Shown: positions 19,100 through 30,271, counted from the stretch's first letter. The stretch is 64,000 nt of DNA from Pseudoalteromonas piscicida (GCF_002208135.1 NZ_CP021646.1:3683501-3747500), one strand, 5' to 3'. The notes: a model not told the origin generated them from the sequence alone. Numbers and translations are program-made.

Positions 19100-20458
19100 A
19101 TGCCTGAAGTATTTGAACAAGACTACACACTGGAACAACTCCAAAAGGTAACCAAAGCCTTAAACAGTGGTCAGTTTGTTCAAGTTAGGCGTATGCTCGC
19201 AGAGACCGCACCTTGTGACACTGCACTGCTTTTAGAATCATCTCCTCATAAAGTTCGCTCTATGTTGTGGCAGCTCGTTGACCCAGATATCCAAGGGGAT
19301 GTCTTAGAAGAGCTATCAGAGGACGTAAGACTTGGGATCATCGCCCAGATGGAACCGGAGCTAATTGCTGCCGCGACAGAAGATATGGACGACGATGACC
19401 TTGGTGATGTCCTGAGAAGCTTGCCTGATACCGTCTACCAAGACGTTATCGGTGCGATGGATAGCCAAGACAGAGAACGTGCGACACAAGCATTGTCCTA
19501 TAAGGAGCACTCGGCAGGTGCCTTGATGAGCACCGACACGGTCACCATTCGACCCGATGTTACCTTAGAGGTTGTATTTAGATATCTACGTCTTAAAGGC
19601 GAATTGCCAGACGGTACGGACGAGTTGTATGTAGTTGATAAAGACAACTGCTTTTTAGGCACGCTGCCTGTCAATACCTTATTAACTAAGTCTCCTGACA
19701 GCATGGTTCGAGACTTGATGGATGAAGATAAGGAAACGATCCCTATCTCCATGGATGAGTCTGAAGTGGCGCAGCTTTTTGAGCGCCATAACTGGATCTC
19801 AGCTCCCGTCGTTGACGATAACGCCCATTTGCTTGGTCGTGTCACCATCGACGACGTTGTTGACGTCATCCGTGAAGATGCCGAGCACAGTTTATTAAGT
19901 ATGGCAGGTCTTGAAGACGAAGAAGATACCTTTGCGCCAGTTCTAAAAAGTAGCCAGCGTCGCTCTATTTGGCTTGGGATTAACCTGCTAACCGCCTTGA
20001 TGGCAGCGTTTGTTGCAAGCTTCTTCGAAGGAACTCTGGATATTTTACCGATTCTCGCGGTGTTAAATGGCATAGTACCAAGTATGGGTGGCGTTGCCGG
20101 TAGTCAAACGCTAACCTTAGTGATTCGTGGTATTGCCCTTGGTCATATCAACCAAACTAACCAAAAGTTTTTAATGGGTAAAGAACTGGCGATCGGAGCC
20201 CTAAACGGTGTCCTATGGTCTGTCTTGATCGCTGGAGTTATTGCTGTATGGCAGTGGGATTTTACACTCGGTGCCGTTATTGCCTTCGCGATGTTTATGA
20301 ACTTAGTCGCGGCAGGTATCGCGGGTGCCAGTATTCCAATTATGCTAAAGAAAATGAATATCGACCCAGCGCTAGCTGGTAGTGTAGTACTAACAACAGT
20401 TACTGATATCGTTGGGATCTTTGCATTCCTTGGCACGGCAACTTGGTTGTTAGTGTAG
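19100..20458 (+). CDS. mgtE: Magnesium transporter MgtE
   Basis: Mg2+ channel/transporter of the MgtE family, 452 residues. The cytoplasmic N domain (about 20-130; LEELSEDVRLGIIAQMEPE, DDLGDVLRSLP) and tandem CBS domains (about 135-260; the Mg2+ sensor) precede five C-terminal membrane helices. These include the pore helix motif GIVPSMGGVAGSQTLTLVIRG. The first in-frame ATG (19094) overlaps the AGGA sequence; the ATG at 19100 has AGGA 5 nt upstream and is chosen. It is monocistronic between the repeats and convergent pmbA. Confidence 0.95.
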   Translation: MPEVFEQDYTLEQLQKVTKALNSGQFVQVRRMLAETAPCDTALLLESSPHKVRSMLWQLVDPDIQGDVLEELSEDVRLGIIAQMEPELIAAATEDMDDDDLGDVLRSLPDTVYQDVIGAMDSQDRERATQALSYKEHSAGALMSTDTVTIRPDVTLEVVFRYLRLKGELPDGTDELYVVDKDNCFLGTLPVNTLLTKSPDSMVRDLMDEDKETIPISMDESEVAQLFERHNWISAPVVDDNAHLLGRVTIDDVVDVIREDAEHSLLSMAGLEDEEDTFAPVLKSSQRRSIWLGINLLTALMAAFVASFFEGTLDILPILAVLNGIVPSMGGVAGSQTLTLVIRGIALGHINQTNQKFLMGKELAIGALNGVLWSVLIAGVIAVWQWDFTLGAVIAFAMFMNLVAAGIAGASIPIMLKKMNIDPALAGSVVLTTVTDIVGIFAFLGTATWLLV

Positions 20459-20482
20459 CAGTAACAGTGTCGAAGTGACGGA

Positions 20483-20506
20483 GAATGCTGGTCAAAACCA
20501 GCATTC
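20483..20506. terminator. Stem-loop between mgtE and pmbA
   Basis: Perfect 9 bp stem GAATGCTGG (20483-20491) with CCAGCATTC (20498-20506), loop TCAAAA, placed between convergent genes. There is no T-run on either side, so it is a likely but not canonical terminator. Confidence 0.6.
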
Positions 20507-20522
20507 CTTGAGCTGAGGGGAG

Positions 20523-21870
20523 TTACTCACCCGCTATTTGCATATTATTGAGTAGTATGGAGCCGGTTTGTACTGCGCCTCGACATTCAATATCACCGCC
20601 AACCCCTTCAATGCCCATAAACATATCTTTTAAATTGCCAGCGATCGTAATTTCACTCACAGGATATTGAAGCTCACCATTTTCGACCCAAAAACCAGCA
20701 GCCCCCTAGAGTAATCACCGGTTACCGTATTAACACCTTGCCCCATTAGTTCAGTGACTAACAAACCAGTACCCATTGATGCAAGTAGGCAAGTTAAATC
20801 ATCGTGCGTTGGTTTTACCTGCCAATTATGGATCCCACCTGCGTGCCCTGTCGCTTGCATATTCATTCTACGTGCAGCATAGCTTGCCAATAAGTAAGTG
20901 TTAAGCACGCCATCTGTAATGATTTCACGGTCGATGGTTTTTACACCTTCGCTATCGAATGGACTAGAAGCAAGCCCTCTTGGTAAATGTGGTTTTTCGT
21001 CAATATTAACGCAGCGATTAAAAATTTGTGTGTCTAAAGAATCCAACAAGAAGCTAGACTTACGATATAGTGCGCCGCCACCGATACCTGACACTAAGTG
21101 TCCAAATAAGCTGTTAGCGATATCCGCTCGAAAAATAACAGGCACTTTACGCGTCGATACCTTGCGACTGCCTAATTTTGCCAGCGTAGATTGTGCCGCT
21201 TCTAAACCAACTTCTTGTGGGATTTTAGCTCTGTGTGCACGCGAGATAACGCATATGCAGAATCTCGTTGCATTTGTTCACCTTCTTTACCAATCACCAT
21301 GGTACTCAGGCTGTGTCTGGTACGTGGGAACCCAGCAATTAAGCCGTGGCTATTACCATACACACGGATCCCTTGATGGCTCGATAAGCTTGCGCCATCA
21401 GAGTTCACGATTCGAGGATCGAATTCCAACGCAGCTTTCTCAGCGGCAATACATTGCTCAATAGCTTCATCGGGAGAAACCTGCCAAGGATGGAAAAGAT
21501 CTAAATCCGGTGGCGACATCTCTAGCAAGGCTTTATCCGCCACACCATTGCAGGGATCATCAGAAGTAAATCGAGCAATATCTACGGCCTTTTCAACCAC
21601 TGAGCGTAGAGCTTCAGGACTCAGATCCGCGGTTGATGCAGAACCTTTATGATTGCCCACATAAACACTGATACCAAGACCACCATCTTGATTAAACTCA
21701 ATGGTTTCAACCTCTCCCATTCGTGTACTTACAGACAGACCTGAGGTGCTAGACATCGCCGCTTCTGCCGAGGTTGCACCTAGTTTTTTAGCATGCGCTA
21801 ACACATCAGCAACTGCATTTTTCACATCATCAATTTGATTATATATAGGGTGTTGTTGAGGTTGAGTCAT
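20523..21870 (-). pseudogene. pmbA: Metalloprotease PmbA (TldE), two frameshifts
   Basis: TldE/PmbA partners TldD in a cytosolic heterodimeric metalloprotease that trims unfolded peptides and matures microcin/RiPP-type substrates. Conceptual length with both frames repaired is about 449 residues, the family size. From the start (MTQPQQHPIYNQIDDVK) the frame is open to about 21217. There VHTELK must shift to continue as KIPQEVGLEAAQSTLAKLG, consistent with one A lost from an A run. It then runs to about 20707, where GDYSRG must shift to give [18 protein letters not shown], consistent with one base lost from a C run (G on the coding strand). The repaired C-terminus ends at the TAA at 20523-20525. 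It is either a recent pseudogene or contains assembly errors in homopolymers. Confidence 0.85.
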
Positions 21871-22006
21871 AGATACCTTATCCGCTCGCTCGTCTAACTA
21901 AAACATATTAGTTAATATGCTATCACAGCTACTAACTATTGTAGTGATCAATTGTGGTATACTCTAATGTTAGAGACCTTAATATTTACTAGTATAGACA
22001 AGACCA

Positions 22007-22525
22007 ATGGCTAAACACGAGCAAACGACCGAAGAAGAGATTATTTACGTTTCAAAAAGCGAGCTTAAGCGCGAAGCGCTAGAGTTGCATGAACTTGGCT
22101 GTGAAATTGCAGGGCTTGGCAAGAAGCAGCGTGAGAAGTTACCTCTAACGGACGAGCTTAAAGAGGCCATGACGGTTGCGGATAGGATCCGTGCTAAAAC
22201 GGATGCTTACCGTCGTCATATGAACTACATTGCAAAGACATTGCGTAGCACTCCAAATGTCGAAGACATTCAGGCTGCTATGGATTTGATGCTAAATAAG
22301 AACAATAAAGCAGACGTATTGCTGAATAAGATTGAGCTTATTCGCGATGAAGTGATTGCCAAGGGCGATAGCAAGATTAATGAGTTATTGGATAAGTATC
22401 CTGAACTTGAGCGTCAAAAAATGCGTCAGATGGCTCGCCAAGCAAGTAAAGAAGTAAAAGCTGAGAAGCCAGGCAAAGCCTACAAAGAACTGTTTCAGTA
22501 CTTAAAAGAAGCAATTATGCCATAA
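22007..22525 (+). CDS. darP: Ribosome biogenesis factor DarP (YjgA, DUF615)
   Basis: Highly charged 172-residue protein of the DUF615 family. The E. coli member (YjgA/DarP) binds late 50S precursors. Family features are ELKREALELHELGCEIAGLG near the N-terminus, RIRAKTDAYRRHMNYIAKTLR in the middle and the C-terminal LERQKMRQMARQA. It is divergent from pmbA across 136 bp, the arrangement in E. coli. Confidence 0.93.
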   Translation: MAKHEQTTEEEIIYVSKSELKREALELHELGCEIAGLGKKQREKLPLTDELKEAMTVADRIRAKTDAYRRHMNYIAKTLRSTPNVEDIQAAMDLMLNKNNKADVLLNKIELIRDEVIAKGDSKINELLDKYPELERQKMRQMARQASKEVKAEKPGKAYKELFQYLKEAIMP

Positions 22526-22548
22526 CGCTATGTTGCTCTGGACAATAT

Positions 22549-22572
22549 AAAAAGGCGCTGATGCGCCTTTTT
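22549..22572. terminator. Bidirectional terminator between darP and tldD
   Basis: Perfect 10 bp stem AAAAAGGCGC (22549-22558) and GCGCCTTTTT (22563-22572), loop TGAT, with A and T tracts on the two sides. It can serve both convergent genes. Confidence 0.9.
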
Positions 22573-22611
22573 GCTTGTATGAGATAACCGTCATATCGTA
22601 TGGGGTTGGTA

Positions 22612-24051
22612 TTACGCTGTGCCACCTACAGTAATTTCATCAATCTTCAAACTCGGTTGACCTACTCCCACTGGGACGCTTTGACCATCTTTACCACATA
22701 CTCCAACGCCTTTATCAAGCGCAAGGTCATTACCTACCATAGAGACCTTTTTCATAACTTCAGGGCCATTTCCTATAAGCGTTGCGCCTTTAATAGGTTG
22801 GGTTATCTTACCATTCTCAATTAAGTAGGCCTCAGATGCTGAAAATACAAACTTGCCGGAGGTAATGTCTACTTGGCCACCACCGAAGTTACTAGCAAAA
22901 ATACCTTTATCTACGCTACGAATGATCTCTTCTTGACTGTGCTCACCCGCAAGCATGTAGGTATTTGTCATTCTCGGCATCGGTAAATGAGCATAAGACT
23001 CACGACGCGCATTGCCTGTAGGCGCGACGCCCATCAAGCTCGCGTTTTGCTTGTCTTGCATATAGCCTTTCAAAATACCATTTTCAATCAGTACGTTGTA
23101 TGCCGCAGGCGTACCTTCATCGTCGACATTCAAAGAGCCGCGACGGTCGGCTATCGTGCCATCATCCACCACAGTACAAAGACTCGAAGCGACTTGTTCA
23201 CCTATTTTACCACTGAATGCAGAGGCACCTTTACGGTTAAAATCACCTTCTAGGCCATGTCCAACAGCTTCGTGTAACAAAACGCCCGGCCAACCTGCAC
23301 CCAGCACCACGGGCATCGCTCCTGCTGGAGCATCAATGGCTTCAAGATTCACTCGAGCTTGTCGTACTGCTTCTTTGGCAAACTGCATCCATCTCGGTTC
23401 ACCGTCTACCAATTCTTTAAAGTAACCATAGTCTAAACGCGCACCACCACCCGCACTACCACGCTCTCTGCGACCACTTTTCTCAAGTAGTACTGAGCAA
23501 TTTAAACGTATTAACGGGCGGATATCGGTTGCGAACGTACCGTCACTTGCAGCAATTAACACTTCTTCATATACCGCCGACAGCGAACTGACCACTTGCT
23601 GCGCCTCAGGTGCTAAATCGCGAATACACTGCTCAATATCTCTAAGTAAAGCCACTTTATCCGCATCCGTCATGCTGGTAATTGGCTGCGCGGGTTGAAA
23701 TTGAATGGGTGCTTTTACATCGCTAAATACTTGGACTTTATTGCTTTCACCCGCTTGCGCAATACTGCGTGCGGCTTCTGCAGCCTTAGTTAACGCTTCA
23801 ATACTGATCGCATCAGAATAACTAAAGCCAGTCTTCTCACCACTTACTGCACGCACACCAACACCACGTTCAATATTGTAGCTGCCATCTTTGACTATGC
23901 CGTCTTCCAGCACCCAAGTTTCGTGGTAGCTTGATTGAAAGTACAGATCGGCATAATTTACTTTGTGCTGATGAATATACGCGAGAGTTTGTGATAATTG
24001 CTCACGTGTCAGCTGACTGTTGGTCAGTAAATTTTGCTCTACATTACTCAT
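22612..24051 (-). CDS. tldD: Metalloprotease TldD
   Basis: Catalytic zinc subunit of the TldD/TldE protease, 479 residues (E. coli 481). The zinc-binding HEAVGH is at residues 260-265, followed by the family signature [28 protein letters not shown] in pieces near residue 390. It overlaps the upstream amidase gene by 4 nt and is intact, in contrast to its partner pmbA, which lies on the same strand about 0.7 kb downstream with darP between them. Confidence 0.96.
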   Translation of the reverse strand: MSNVEQNLLTNSQLTREQLSQTLAYIHQHKVNYADLYFQSSYHETWVLEDGIVKDGSYNIERGVGVRAVSGEKTGFSYSDAISIEALTKAAEAARSIAQAGESNKVQVFSDVKAPIQFQPAQPITSMTDADKVALLRDIEQCIRDLAPEAQQVVSSLSAVYEEVLIAASDGTFATDIRPLIRLNCSVLLEKSGRRERGSAGGGARLDYGYFKELVDGEPRWMQFAKEAVRQARVNLEAIDAPAGAMPVVLGAGWPGVLLHEAVGHGLEGDFNRKGASAFSGKIGEQVASSLCTVVDDGTIADRRGSLNVDDEGTPAAYNVLIENGILKGYMQDKQNASLMGVAPTGNARRESYAHLPMPRMTNTYMLAGEHSQEEIIRSVDKGIFASNFGGGQVDITSGKFVFSASEAYLIENGKITQPIKGATLIGNGPEVMKKVSMVGNDLALDKGVGVCGKDGQSVPVGVGQPSLKIDEITVGGTA

Positions 24052-24863
24052 AAAAACTCACTTTTAAATCGGTTATGATACGCAACAGGCATTTTTTTCC
24101 GGATCGAATCAAGAAACGCGCTATCTAGCTGCTGTGAAATGGGTTCTAGACTCGCACCAGAGTCTACTAGGACTTCACCCCAAGGTGATACAATTAAACT
24201 GTGCCCGTAGGTTTCTCGGCCATTTTCGTGACAACCGACTTGCGCGGCTGCAACTACATAGCATTGGTTTTCTATCGCCCTCGCCTGTAATAATGGCTGC
24301 CAGTGTGCCTCGCCCGTTGCACAAGTAAAAGCACTCGGGACTAAAAACAACTCGGCTCCCTCCTCCCTCATCATTTGAAACAAACCAGGAAAGCGCAGAT
24401 CATAACACACGCTTAATCCAATTCTGCCAAATGGACTATCCACTACTACGACATCCTGTCCGGACTCTGTTCGCTCAGACTCTCGGTATTGTTTAGTTTT
24501 GTCACTCACATCGGCGTCAAACAAATGGATCTTATTATAGCGTGCTACGATTTCACCACTCGAATTAAATAAGTAACTCGCAGCCAGATATTTATCGTTC
24601 TGACTTGGTATCGCGATAGTGCCTGCCGCCAACCAAATGTTATGTTGTTGACAAAGCGCTGAAAGCTCTCCAAGCAGTGCTTCATTATGCTGCGCGTATT
24701 CCCAAGTCTGTTGCGCATTGTCGCAAAACGCCAGCCAAGTTTCAGGTAAACAGACTAAGGTTAGCTCTTCAACCACTAACTTAGCTAGCTGGTTTTTAAG
24801 GTAATCTATATTTGTTTGGGGTGCTTTAGCCGAGCACATTGGCAATGCAATCACCTTAGCCAT
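24048..24863 (-). CDS. Carbon-nitrogen hydrolase, Nit1-like amidase
   Basis: Nitrilase-superfamily amidase, 271 residues. The catalytic triad is visible: E41 (CLPETW), K111 (RYNKIHLFD) and C153 ([12 protein letters not shown]). The RFPGLF and HLFDADV context points to the Nit1/Nit2 branch, whose best-known activity is hydrolysis of deaminated glutathione. The ATG at 24863 has AAGGA about 8 nt upstream and overlaps the yhdP stop. A longer frame to 24920 would add an unlikely 19-residue extension. The yhdP-nit-tldD order is common in related marine genera. Confidence 0.9.
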   Translation of the reverse strand: MAKVIALPMCSAKAPQTNIDYLKNQLAKLVVEELTLVCLPETWLAFCDNAQQTWEYAQHNEALLGELSALCQQHNIWLAAGTIAIPSQNDKYLAASYLFNSSGEIVARYNKIHLFDADVSDKTKQYRESERTESGQDVVVVDSPFGRIGLSVCYDLRFPGLFQMMREEGAELFLVPSAFTCATGEAHWQPLLQARAIENQCYVVAAAQVGCHENGRETYGHSLIVSPWGEVLVDSGASLEPISQQLDSAFLDSIRKKMPVAYHNRFKSEFL

Positions 24864-27800
24864 TACCACTTTCCTTATTTTGCGACACAAGAGGTTGCTC
24901 ACTTTGCTTAAGTGTAGCACTTGGATGTGATTCTGAATTCAATGCAGGTGCTTCTTTACTTGTATTCTCATCAGAACCATCTGGCGTAACTTCTTCACTA
25001 GGAGGCATAACCGGTTTGGGTAACTCAATTTCTTTACTCTTACGATCAACCTCTGTAACCACTGGCTCTTGCATCGTTCCGGTGATTTTAAAATTAATCT
25101 CGGAAATCACTCGTGCAGAGTGGATCACTTTATCCAGTGCCAGTGCAGCTAATCCCGTAACAGGATTCACCGCCCATGCCATAATCACAGGTAAACTCGA
25201 AGTTACTTGTGGTGCGACGGCCAAATCATAATTAATTTCATGGGTATTGAGGTCGGCATAGCCACGTATCGTTAAATCAGCAGGTACGCCATCAAGCTTT
25301 GAATCTTCAGTAATTGCAATACCATTCGTTAGCTGTACCGAACCGCTCATACTGTTATAGAAAAAGCCTTTAGAAAACACATCTCTAAAATCTAAGCGCA
25401 GCTTTCTGATCAAAGAGTCCAAACTCAGTAGCGAAAAGACACGTGCACCTTTGTCGCTTATTTCTGCCAAATGACCTTCACCTAAACGCCAAGTTAACTC
25501 GCCACCTAGGCTAGGCAAATCCATTTCGTATGGCGCACCTTGCCAATTGAGCGCAAAATCAATGTTGGCGCGGGAGTCTTTGATAGTCGAAGTAATATCA
25601 AACTCATCCATTAGTTCACCAAAGTCATCGCTGTTTAGCGCACCGCTCAGTGATGTTTTACCTTGTTCAAAGCGGCCACTGGCATTGAGTTTATGATCTT
25701 TTTTATCAATCACTAACTCTGAGATATTGAGTCTATTACCATCTCCGAACAACGACATATTGACCTGATCTAACTGATATTCACCGACTTTACAGTCTCC
25801 ACACACAAATTCGGTTGCAGGTAAGCTCAGCAGCCAATCTAACGAGTGAATGTCTGTTTTCACAGCCTCTTGTTGTGCCTCTGACTTAGGTAAGTTTAGA
25901 CGTAAATAATCACTATTAATGTGAATAGGCCGGCTTGAGTTCGATGCTGGAATAGCGACTTGTGAGCGCATTTCTTTACTATTGATTTTAAGCTGCATCG
26001 GGCCATCAATAGATGCCATAGTAAAGTCAACATCATGGAAAGGGATCTCTGAGAATGTTAATCTTGAAAAAGAGCCCTCCACCCGATTTAGTGCTGGCAG
26101 AAATCCGGGATCAGAACCTGAGCTCGGCGCCTTGATAATACGATTAATCAATGGCAACCAAGGTAACAACTCTACTTCTTGTTGTTTGATTGTGATATCA
26201 AAGCCTGCTGCATTTAAGCCTTCATCTTTACTACCAATAATCAGGTGTGCATTACGCATCACACCAGATTCATTTTCAATGATGCCATTGAAATACAATT
26301 GATTATCTAGACTTGCCGTAACGAGATTCGAAATATCATCCCCTAATACCGTGCCGCTTAGTAGTTTAGCTTGCTCAGCTGGTTTGCCGAATTGTTCGGG
26401 TAAATGACTGGTAATCCCCCGTAAATCACTGGCAAATTTGGCTTTATAGTTAAATCCCGCATCAGCAAAATTAAGCATAAGATCTGTGCTCAGCACGCTA
26501 TTGCCCTCAAAGTAGCCGTCAATAATTCCATTAGCATGCGGTTGCAGTTGTTCTATTCCAGCCTCAAGGCTTACCTTGGTCGTTACTTGGTAATTTTGCT
26601 TATCTCCGCTTCCTGATAGGTCCAACGACAAAGGCATGTCCAACCACGTAGCAGTCAAATCATTCACTTTGATATTGTCATCATCGAAGCTAACCACTCC
26701 CTTAACTTGCTGTAATTGCATACCAGGCTTTGCCAAGAAAACCGGGTTATTGTCTAGGTAGATGTCACCTTTAGCATGTACGGCACCTGAGTGCAGGTCG
26801 ACGGCCAATTGCACATCCCCTTTTGCTTTGCCTTTACCTTGAACAATATCTAATATATTCGCGAGCGGATCTGCGAGCGGTGTTGCCGCAAAGAAAGGCT
26901 GTAACGTGCTCGCTTTTGTGGTGTGATTAATATCTACAGTCAGCACATCAGCGTGATTTAAATCCGCAATACTAACGATGACCCCCTCATCAATACTTTG
27001 ATTAACAAGTTCCCCACGATGCGCATAGATATCCATTCTTTCGTTTTCAAAATGTAGTGTGACATCACCTGAAGTAACGCTAGGCCAATCCGGCGCAAAA
27101 CCAAACGTCACATCGTTCAAACGTGATTTAACTTCAAACTGACCTTGCTTATCAGCGAATGGAAATTGTGAAAGCGCCCCGCTCAGTAAGACTTGAGTCT
27201 GCAAGTGCTGACCACTTTGGATCCCTGCTTCTAAATAATCGACTAAGCTTTTACGCATAATACTGACAGGAAAGTACTGTGAAGCGATTTCACCACGCCC
27301 ACCGAATAGTTCTGCATATAAATCAAGCCGAGGCTCATCGGACAACTGCAAGGAAAATTCCGTGGCTAACGCTACATCTTGATTGCTAAGCCAAAAGTTG
27401 GGACTAGAAATTCGCCAGCCTTGCGATTGTTGATTGCGGATATAGACATCACCAGTGAGCTGCTGGATCTCAATATTATCTTTGAAGGTCTCTTTTGATA
27501 GCAGTTCAGTTTGTTCAGCACTTAAATTGAGCCTAATTTGCTCATCAGTCGCACTCATCTCTAACCTAGTACCATAAATTCCCGGGATCCCATGAAATGG
27601 CTCGAAAGCAATTTCTTCAACGACTCCCCATGCCGAAAAAGCATTATTATTACTTAGGCTGAATTTCGCTGCGCTCAGTTGACCGTTGGGGTTCATGCCA
27701 TAAAGTAAATCTCGCCCAGGAAATTTAGCAAGTTGCGCTAACTCAGCTAAAAAGTTGGCGTTAATATCCTTTAACCAAAAGGTCTTGTTGTCTTTATGCC

Positions 27801-28782
27801 ATTTCGCTTCAAATAAAATAGGAGCAAGCGCTTCTTGATTACGACTAAATTGGATACCACTACTTTGCACCCACCAACCCTGCTGATCTGGTCGTAATAG
27901 AAATTGCGCATCGTCTAGTGCCAACGTGCGCTGATTTTCATCTTCTTGCCATATCAATACGCTGGGCTTGATATCCACCGTAATATCTTGCAACGTACCT
28001 TGCTCAAAACCTAACCATAACTGAGCATTGATGTCTGCTTTAAGATCCGGGTGCGCTAGGGTAATAAGTTCTTCTAGCCAATCGACCGGATTAACCTTAT
28101 CCGCGGATACATAGATATTACCCGCCAATTCACGTAGCTTTCGCCCTGACAAAGAAAGACGAGCGTTAAACTGGCCTTGAGAAAACCCCGGTAATGCGAT
28201 TTCTCCCGCACCTTCGTGTAATGCGCTAGAGTTTTGCCACACCAAATCCTTCAGTAACAAACGATGAGTCTTACCGCTAGAAAAAGTAATATTAAGACGA
28301 CTATTTTGCACCGCAAAATGTCCTACATCGCCTAAGAAAAGGCTTTCAATTAATGCTTGCTGCTCAAATTCACCTTGATCTTGAGCCGCACTTAACTTGC
28401 TCAAGTCTATATCTGCTTCAAACCCTTCTAGCACAAAGTAGTTCGATGCGATCTGCATTTGTCTTACAGATTCGAATACATTGAGTTGTAAAGAGGTTTT
28501 GGCAATATTAATGGAGATTGGCGAGTCTTTATTATCTTTAAAAGAGAGTGATTCCAACACAAGGGCAGGTCCGTTGCCTTCCCAACTCGCACTGATCTGG
28601 CCGATGCTAATATCAACATTAAGTTGCTTTTGGATCAGTGCTTCGATGTTACTCTTGTAATCATTTGCATAGGGTAAGGCGTACTTTAGTGCAGACACCA
28701 GCACCGCGAGTGTCACTAAAGTTATCGCAAAAATTTGCCACGCTTTACGCAGGCAGAAAAAACAGACGGCCTTAGCCTGCAT
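24856..28782 (-). CDS. yhdP: AsmA-like envelope lipid transport protein YhdP
   Basis: Very long (1308 residues) inner-membrane-anchored AsmA-like protein. E. coli YhdP, with TamB and YdbH, supports phospholipid transfer to the outer membrane. An N-terminal helix (about 15-35, IFAITLVTLAVLVSALKYA) precedes a huge beta-rich periplasmic region of repeated strand motifs. The C-terminal part contains the DUF3971/AsmA_2 signature (LGEGHLAEISDKGARVFSLLS, then SVQLTNGIAITEDSKLDGVPADLTI in pieces). It ends in a Ser/Glu/Pro-rich low-complexity tail of about 60 residues. 13 bp after rng on the same strand. Confidence 0.93.
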   Translation of the reverse strand: MQAKAVCFFCLRKAWQIFAITLVTLAVLVSALKYALPYANDYKSNIEALIQKQLNVDISIGQISASWEGNGPALVLESLSFKDNKDSPISINIAKTSLQLNVFESVRQMQIASNYFVLEGFEADIDLSKLSAAQDQGEFEQQALIESLFLGDVGHFAVQNSRLNITFSSGKTHRLLLKDLVWQNSSALHEGAGEIALPGFSQGQFNARLSLSGRKLRELAGNIYVSADKVNPVDWLEELITLAHPDLKADINAQLWLGFEQGTLQDITVDIKPSVLIWQEDENQRTLALDDAQFLLRPDQQGWWVQSSGIQFSRNQEALAPILFEAKWHKDNKTFWLKDINANFLAELAQLAKFPGRDLLYGMNPNGQLSAAKFSLSNNNAFSAWGVVEEIAFEPFHGIPGIYGTRLEMSATDEQIRLNLSAEQTELLSKETFKDNIEIQQLTGDVYIRNQQSQGWRISSPNFWLSNQDVALATEFSLQLSDEPRLDLYAELFGGRGEIASQYFPVSIMRKSLVDYLEAGIQSGQHLQTQVLLSGALSQFPFADKQGQFEVKSRLNDVTFGFAPDWPSVTSGDVTLHFENERMDIYAHRGELVNQSIDEGVIVSIADLNHADVLTVDINHTTKASTLQPFFAATPLADPLANILDIVQGKGKAKGDVQLAVDLHSGAVHAKGDIYLDNNPVFLAKPGMQLQQVKGVVSFDDDNIKVNDLTATWLDMPLSLDLSGSGDKQNYQVTTKVSLEAGIEQLQPHANGIIDGYFEGNSVLSTDLMLNFADAGFNYKAKFASDLRGITSHLPEQFGKPAEQAKLLSGTVLGDDISNLVTASLDNQLYFNGIIENESGVMRNAHLIIGSKDEGLNAAGFDITIKQQEVELLPWLPLINRIIKAPSSGSDPGFLPALNRVEGSFSRLTFSEIPFHDVDFTMASIDGPMQLKINSKEMRSQVAIPASNSSRPIHINSDYLRLNLPKSEAQQEAVKTDIHSLDWLLSLPATEFVCGDCKVGEYQLDQVNMSLFGDGNRLNISELVIDKKDHKLNASGRFEQGKTSLSGALNSDDFGELMDEFDITSTIKDSRANIDFALNWQGAPYEMDLPSLGGELTWRLGEGHLAEISDKGARVFSLLSLDSLIRKLRLDFRDVFSKGFFYNSMSGSVQLTNGIAITEDSKLDGVPADLTIRGYADLNTHEINYDLAVAPQVTSSLPVIMAWAVNPVTGLAALALDKVIHSARVISEINFKITGTMQEPVVTEVDRKSKEIELPKPVMPPSEEVTPDGSDENTSKEAPALNSESHPSATLKQSEQPLVSQNKESGNG

Positions 28783-28795
28783 GTACCGCTACCCT

Positions 28796-30268
28796 TTACA
28801 TCATTACTACGTCAAACTGCTCTTGGCTATATAAGCTCTCAGTTTGAATGCTAACCTGCTTACCAATAAATAATTCAAGCTCAGCTAAATTATGATACTC
28901 GTCGTTAATCAAGGCTTCGCTCACCGCTGGCGAGGCATAAACCATAAATTTGTCTGCATCATAAGCACGATTAACACGCACGATTTCTCTTAAGATTTCA
29001 TAACAAACGGTTTCGACTGTTTTTAGTGAACCACGACCTGAGCAAGATGGACACACATCACAAAGAATATGCTCCAGGCTTTCACGCGTGCGCTTGCGAG
29101 TCATTTCGACAAGACCAAGCGCAGAGAGACCATTGATATTAGCTTTTGCTCGGTCTTTAGACAACGCAGTTTCTAAAGAGTGCAATACTCGACGTTTATG
29201 CTCGTCTGATACCATGTCGATAAAATCGATAATAATGATACCACCAAGGTTTCTTAACCTTAATTGCCTAGCAATTGCCGACGTCGCTTCAACATTAGTA
29301 TTAAAAATCGTTTCTTCAAGATTGCGATGGCCAACAAATGCGCCAGTATTGACATCAACGGTTGTCATTGCTTCTGTTTGGTCGATGATGAGGTAGCCAC
29401 CAGATTTTAGCTCAACCTTACGATGTAGCGCTTTTTGGATCTCAGACTCAACATCAAACAAGTCAAAAATGGGTCGCTCACCGGGATAGTATTCAAGTGC
29501 ACTTGCGAGTTGGGGAACAAACTCTTCGGTGAAAAGTGTTAGCTCTTGGTAGGTTAGCTTTGAGTCAACACGGATACGCTCCATATCCTCACCAACATAA
29601 TCACGCAAGGTTCGAAATGCCAAAGTAAGATCTTCGTGCAAGATTTTCGCTTTGCTCGTTTTACGGCGGCGAGTCACAATTTTTTGCCAGAGTTTTTTCA
29701 AAAACTCTGCATCATGCTGTAATTCGGCTTCCGAAGCGCCTTCAGCAGCGGTGCGAACGATAAAACCACCGTTTTCGTCGTTATATTGTGCAACGATTTC
29801 TTTTAACCGGTCACGCTCTTGTTCGGTTTCAATGCGCTGGCTAACCCCCACATGAGTCGCGTCTGGCATAAACACCAAATAGCGTGAGGGAATCGTGATA
29901 TCCGTTGTCAGCCTAGCGCCTTTTGTGCCAAGCGGATCTTTGACCACTTGTACCATAATGAACTGGCCTTGTTTAACCAGCTCACGAATATCCTGCACTT
30001 TTTTAACTGGGGACTCGGCCACCCCTTCTTCAATAGAAGCGCTGTTCACGATATCTGACGCATGTAGAAACGCCGCTTTTTCCAAGCCGATATCCACAAA
30101 AGCAGCCTGCATACCAGGAAGCACTCGGCTCACTTTGCCAAGATAAATGTTACCAACGATGCCTAGGTTACCGATCCGTTCAACCTGAACTTCTTGCAGC
30201 ACCCCATTTTCGATTAAGGCTACGCGACTTTCACTTGGGGTGACATTGATTAGTAGTTCGCTACTCAT
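28796..30268 (-). CDS. rng: Ribonuclease G
   Basis: RNase E/G-family endonuclease, 490 residues (E. coli 489), which matures the 5' end of 16S rRNA and decays some mRNAs. It has an S1 domain near 38-120 (GNIYLGKVSRVLPGMQAAFVDIG) and catalytic Mg2+ residues in TTVDVNTGAFVG and IIIIDFIDM. The Zn-link cysteines are in CDVCPSCSGRG. It lacks the long E-type scaffold tail, so it is G rather than E. Three bases separate it from maf. Confidence 0.97.
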   Translation of the reverse strand: MSSELLINVTPSESRVALIENGVLQEVQVERIGNLGIVGNIYLGKVSRVLPGMQAAFVDIGLEKAAFLHASDIVNSASIEEGVAESPVKKVQDIRELVKQGQFIMVQVVKDPLGTKGARLTTDITIPSRYLVFMPDATHVGVSQRIETEQERDRLKEIVAQYNDENGGFIVRTAAEGASEAELQHDAEFLKKLWQKIVTRRRKTSKAKILHEDLTLAFRTLRDYVGEDMERIRVDSKLTYQELTLFTEEFVPQLASALEYYPGERPIFDLFDVESEIQKALHRKVELKSGGYLIIDQTEAMTTVDVNTGAFVGHRNLEETIFNTNVEATSAIARQLRLRNLGGIIIIDFIDMVSDEHKRRVLHSLETALSKDRAKANINGLSALGLVEMTRKRTRESLEHILCDVCPSCSGRGSLKTVETVCYEILREIVRVNRAYDADKFMVYASPAVSEALINDEYHNLAELELFIGKQVSIQTESLYSQEQFDVVMM

Positions 30269-30271
30269 ATT

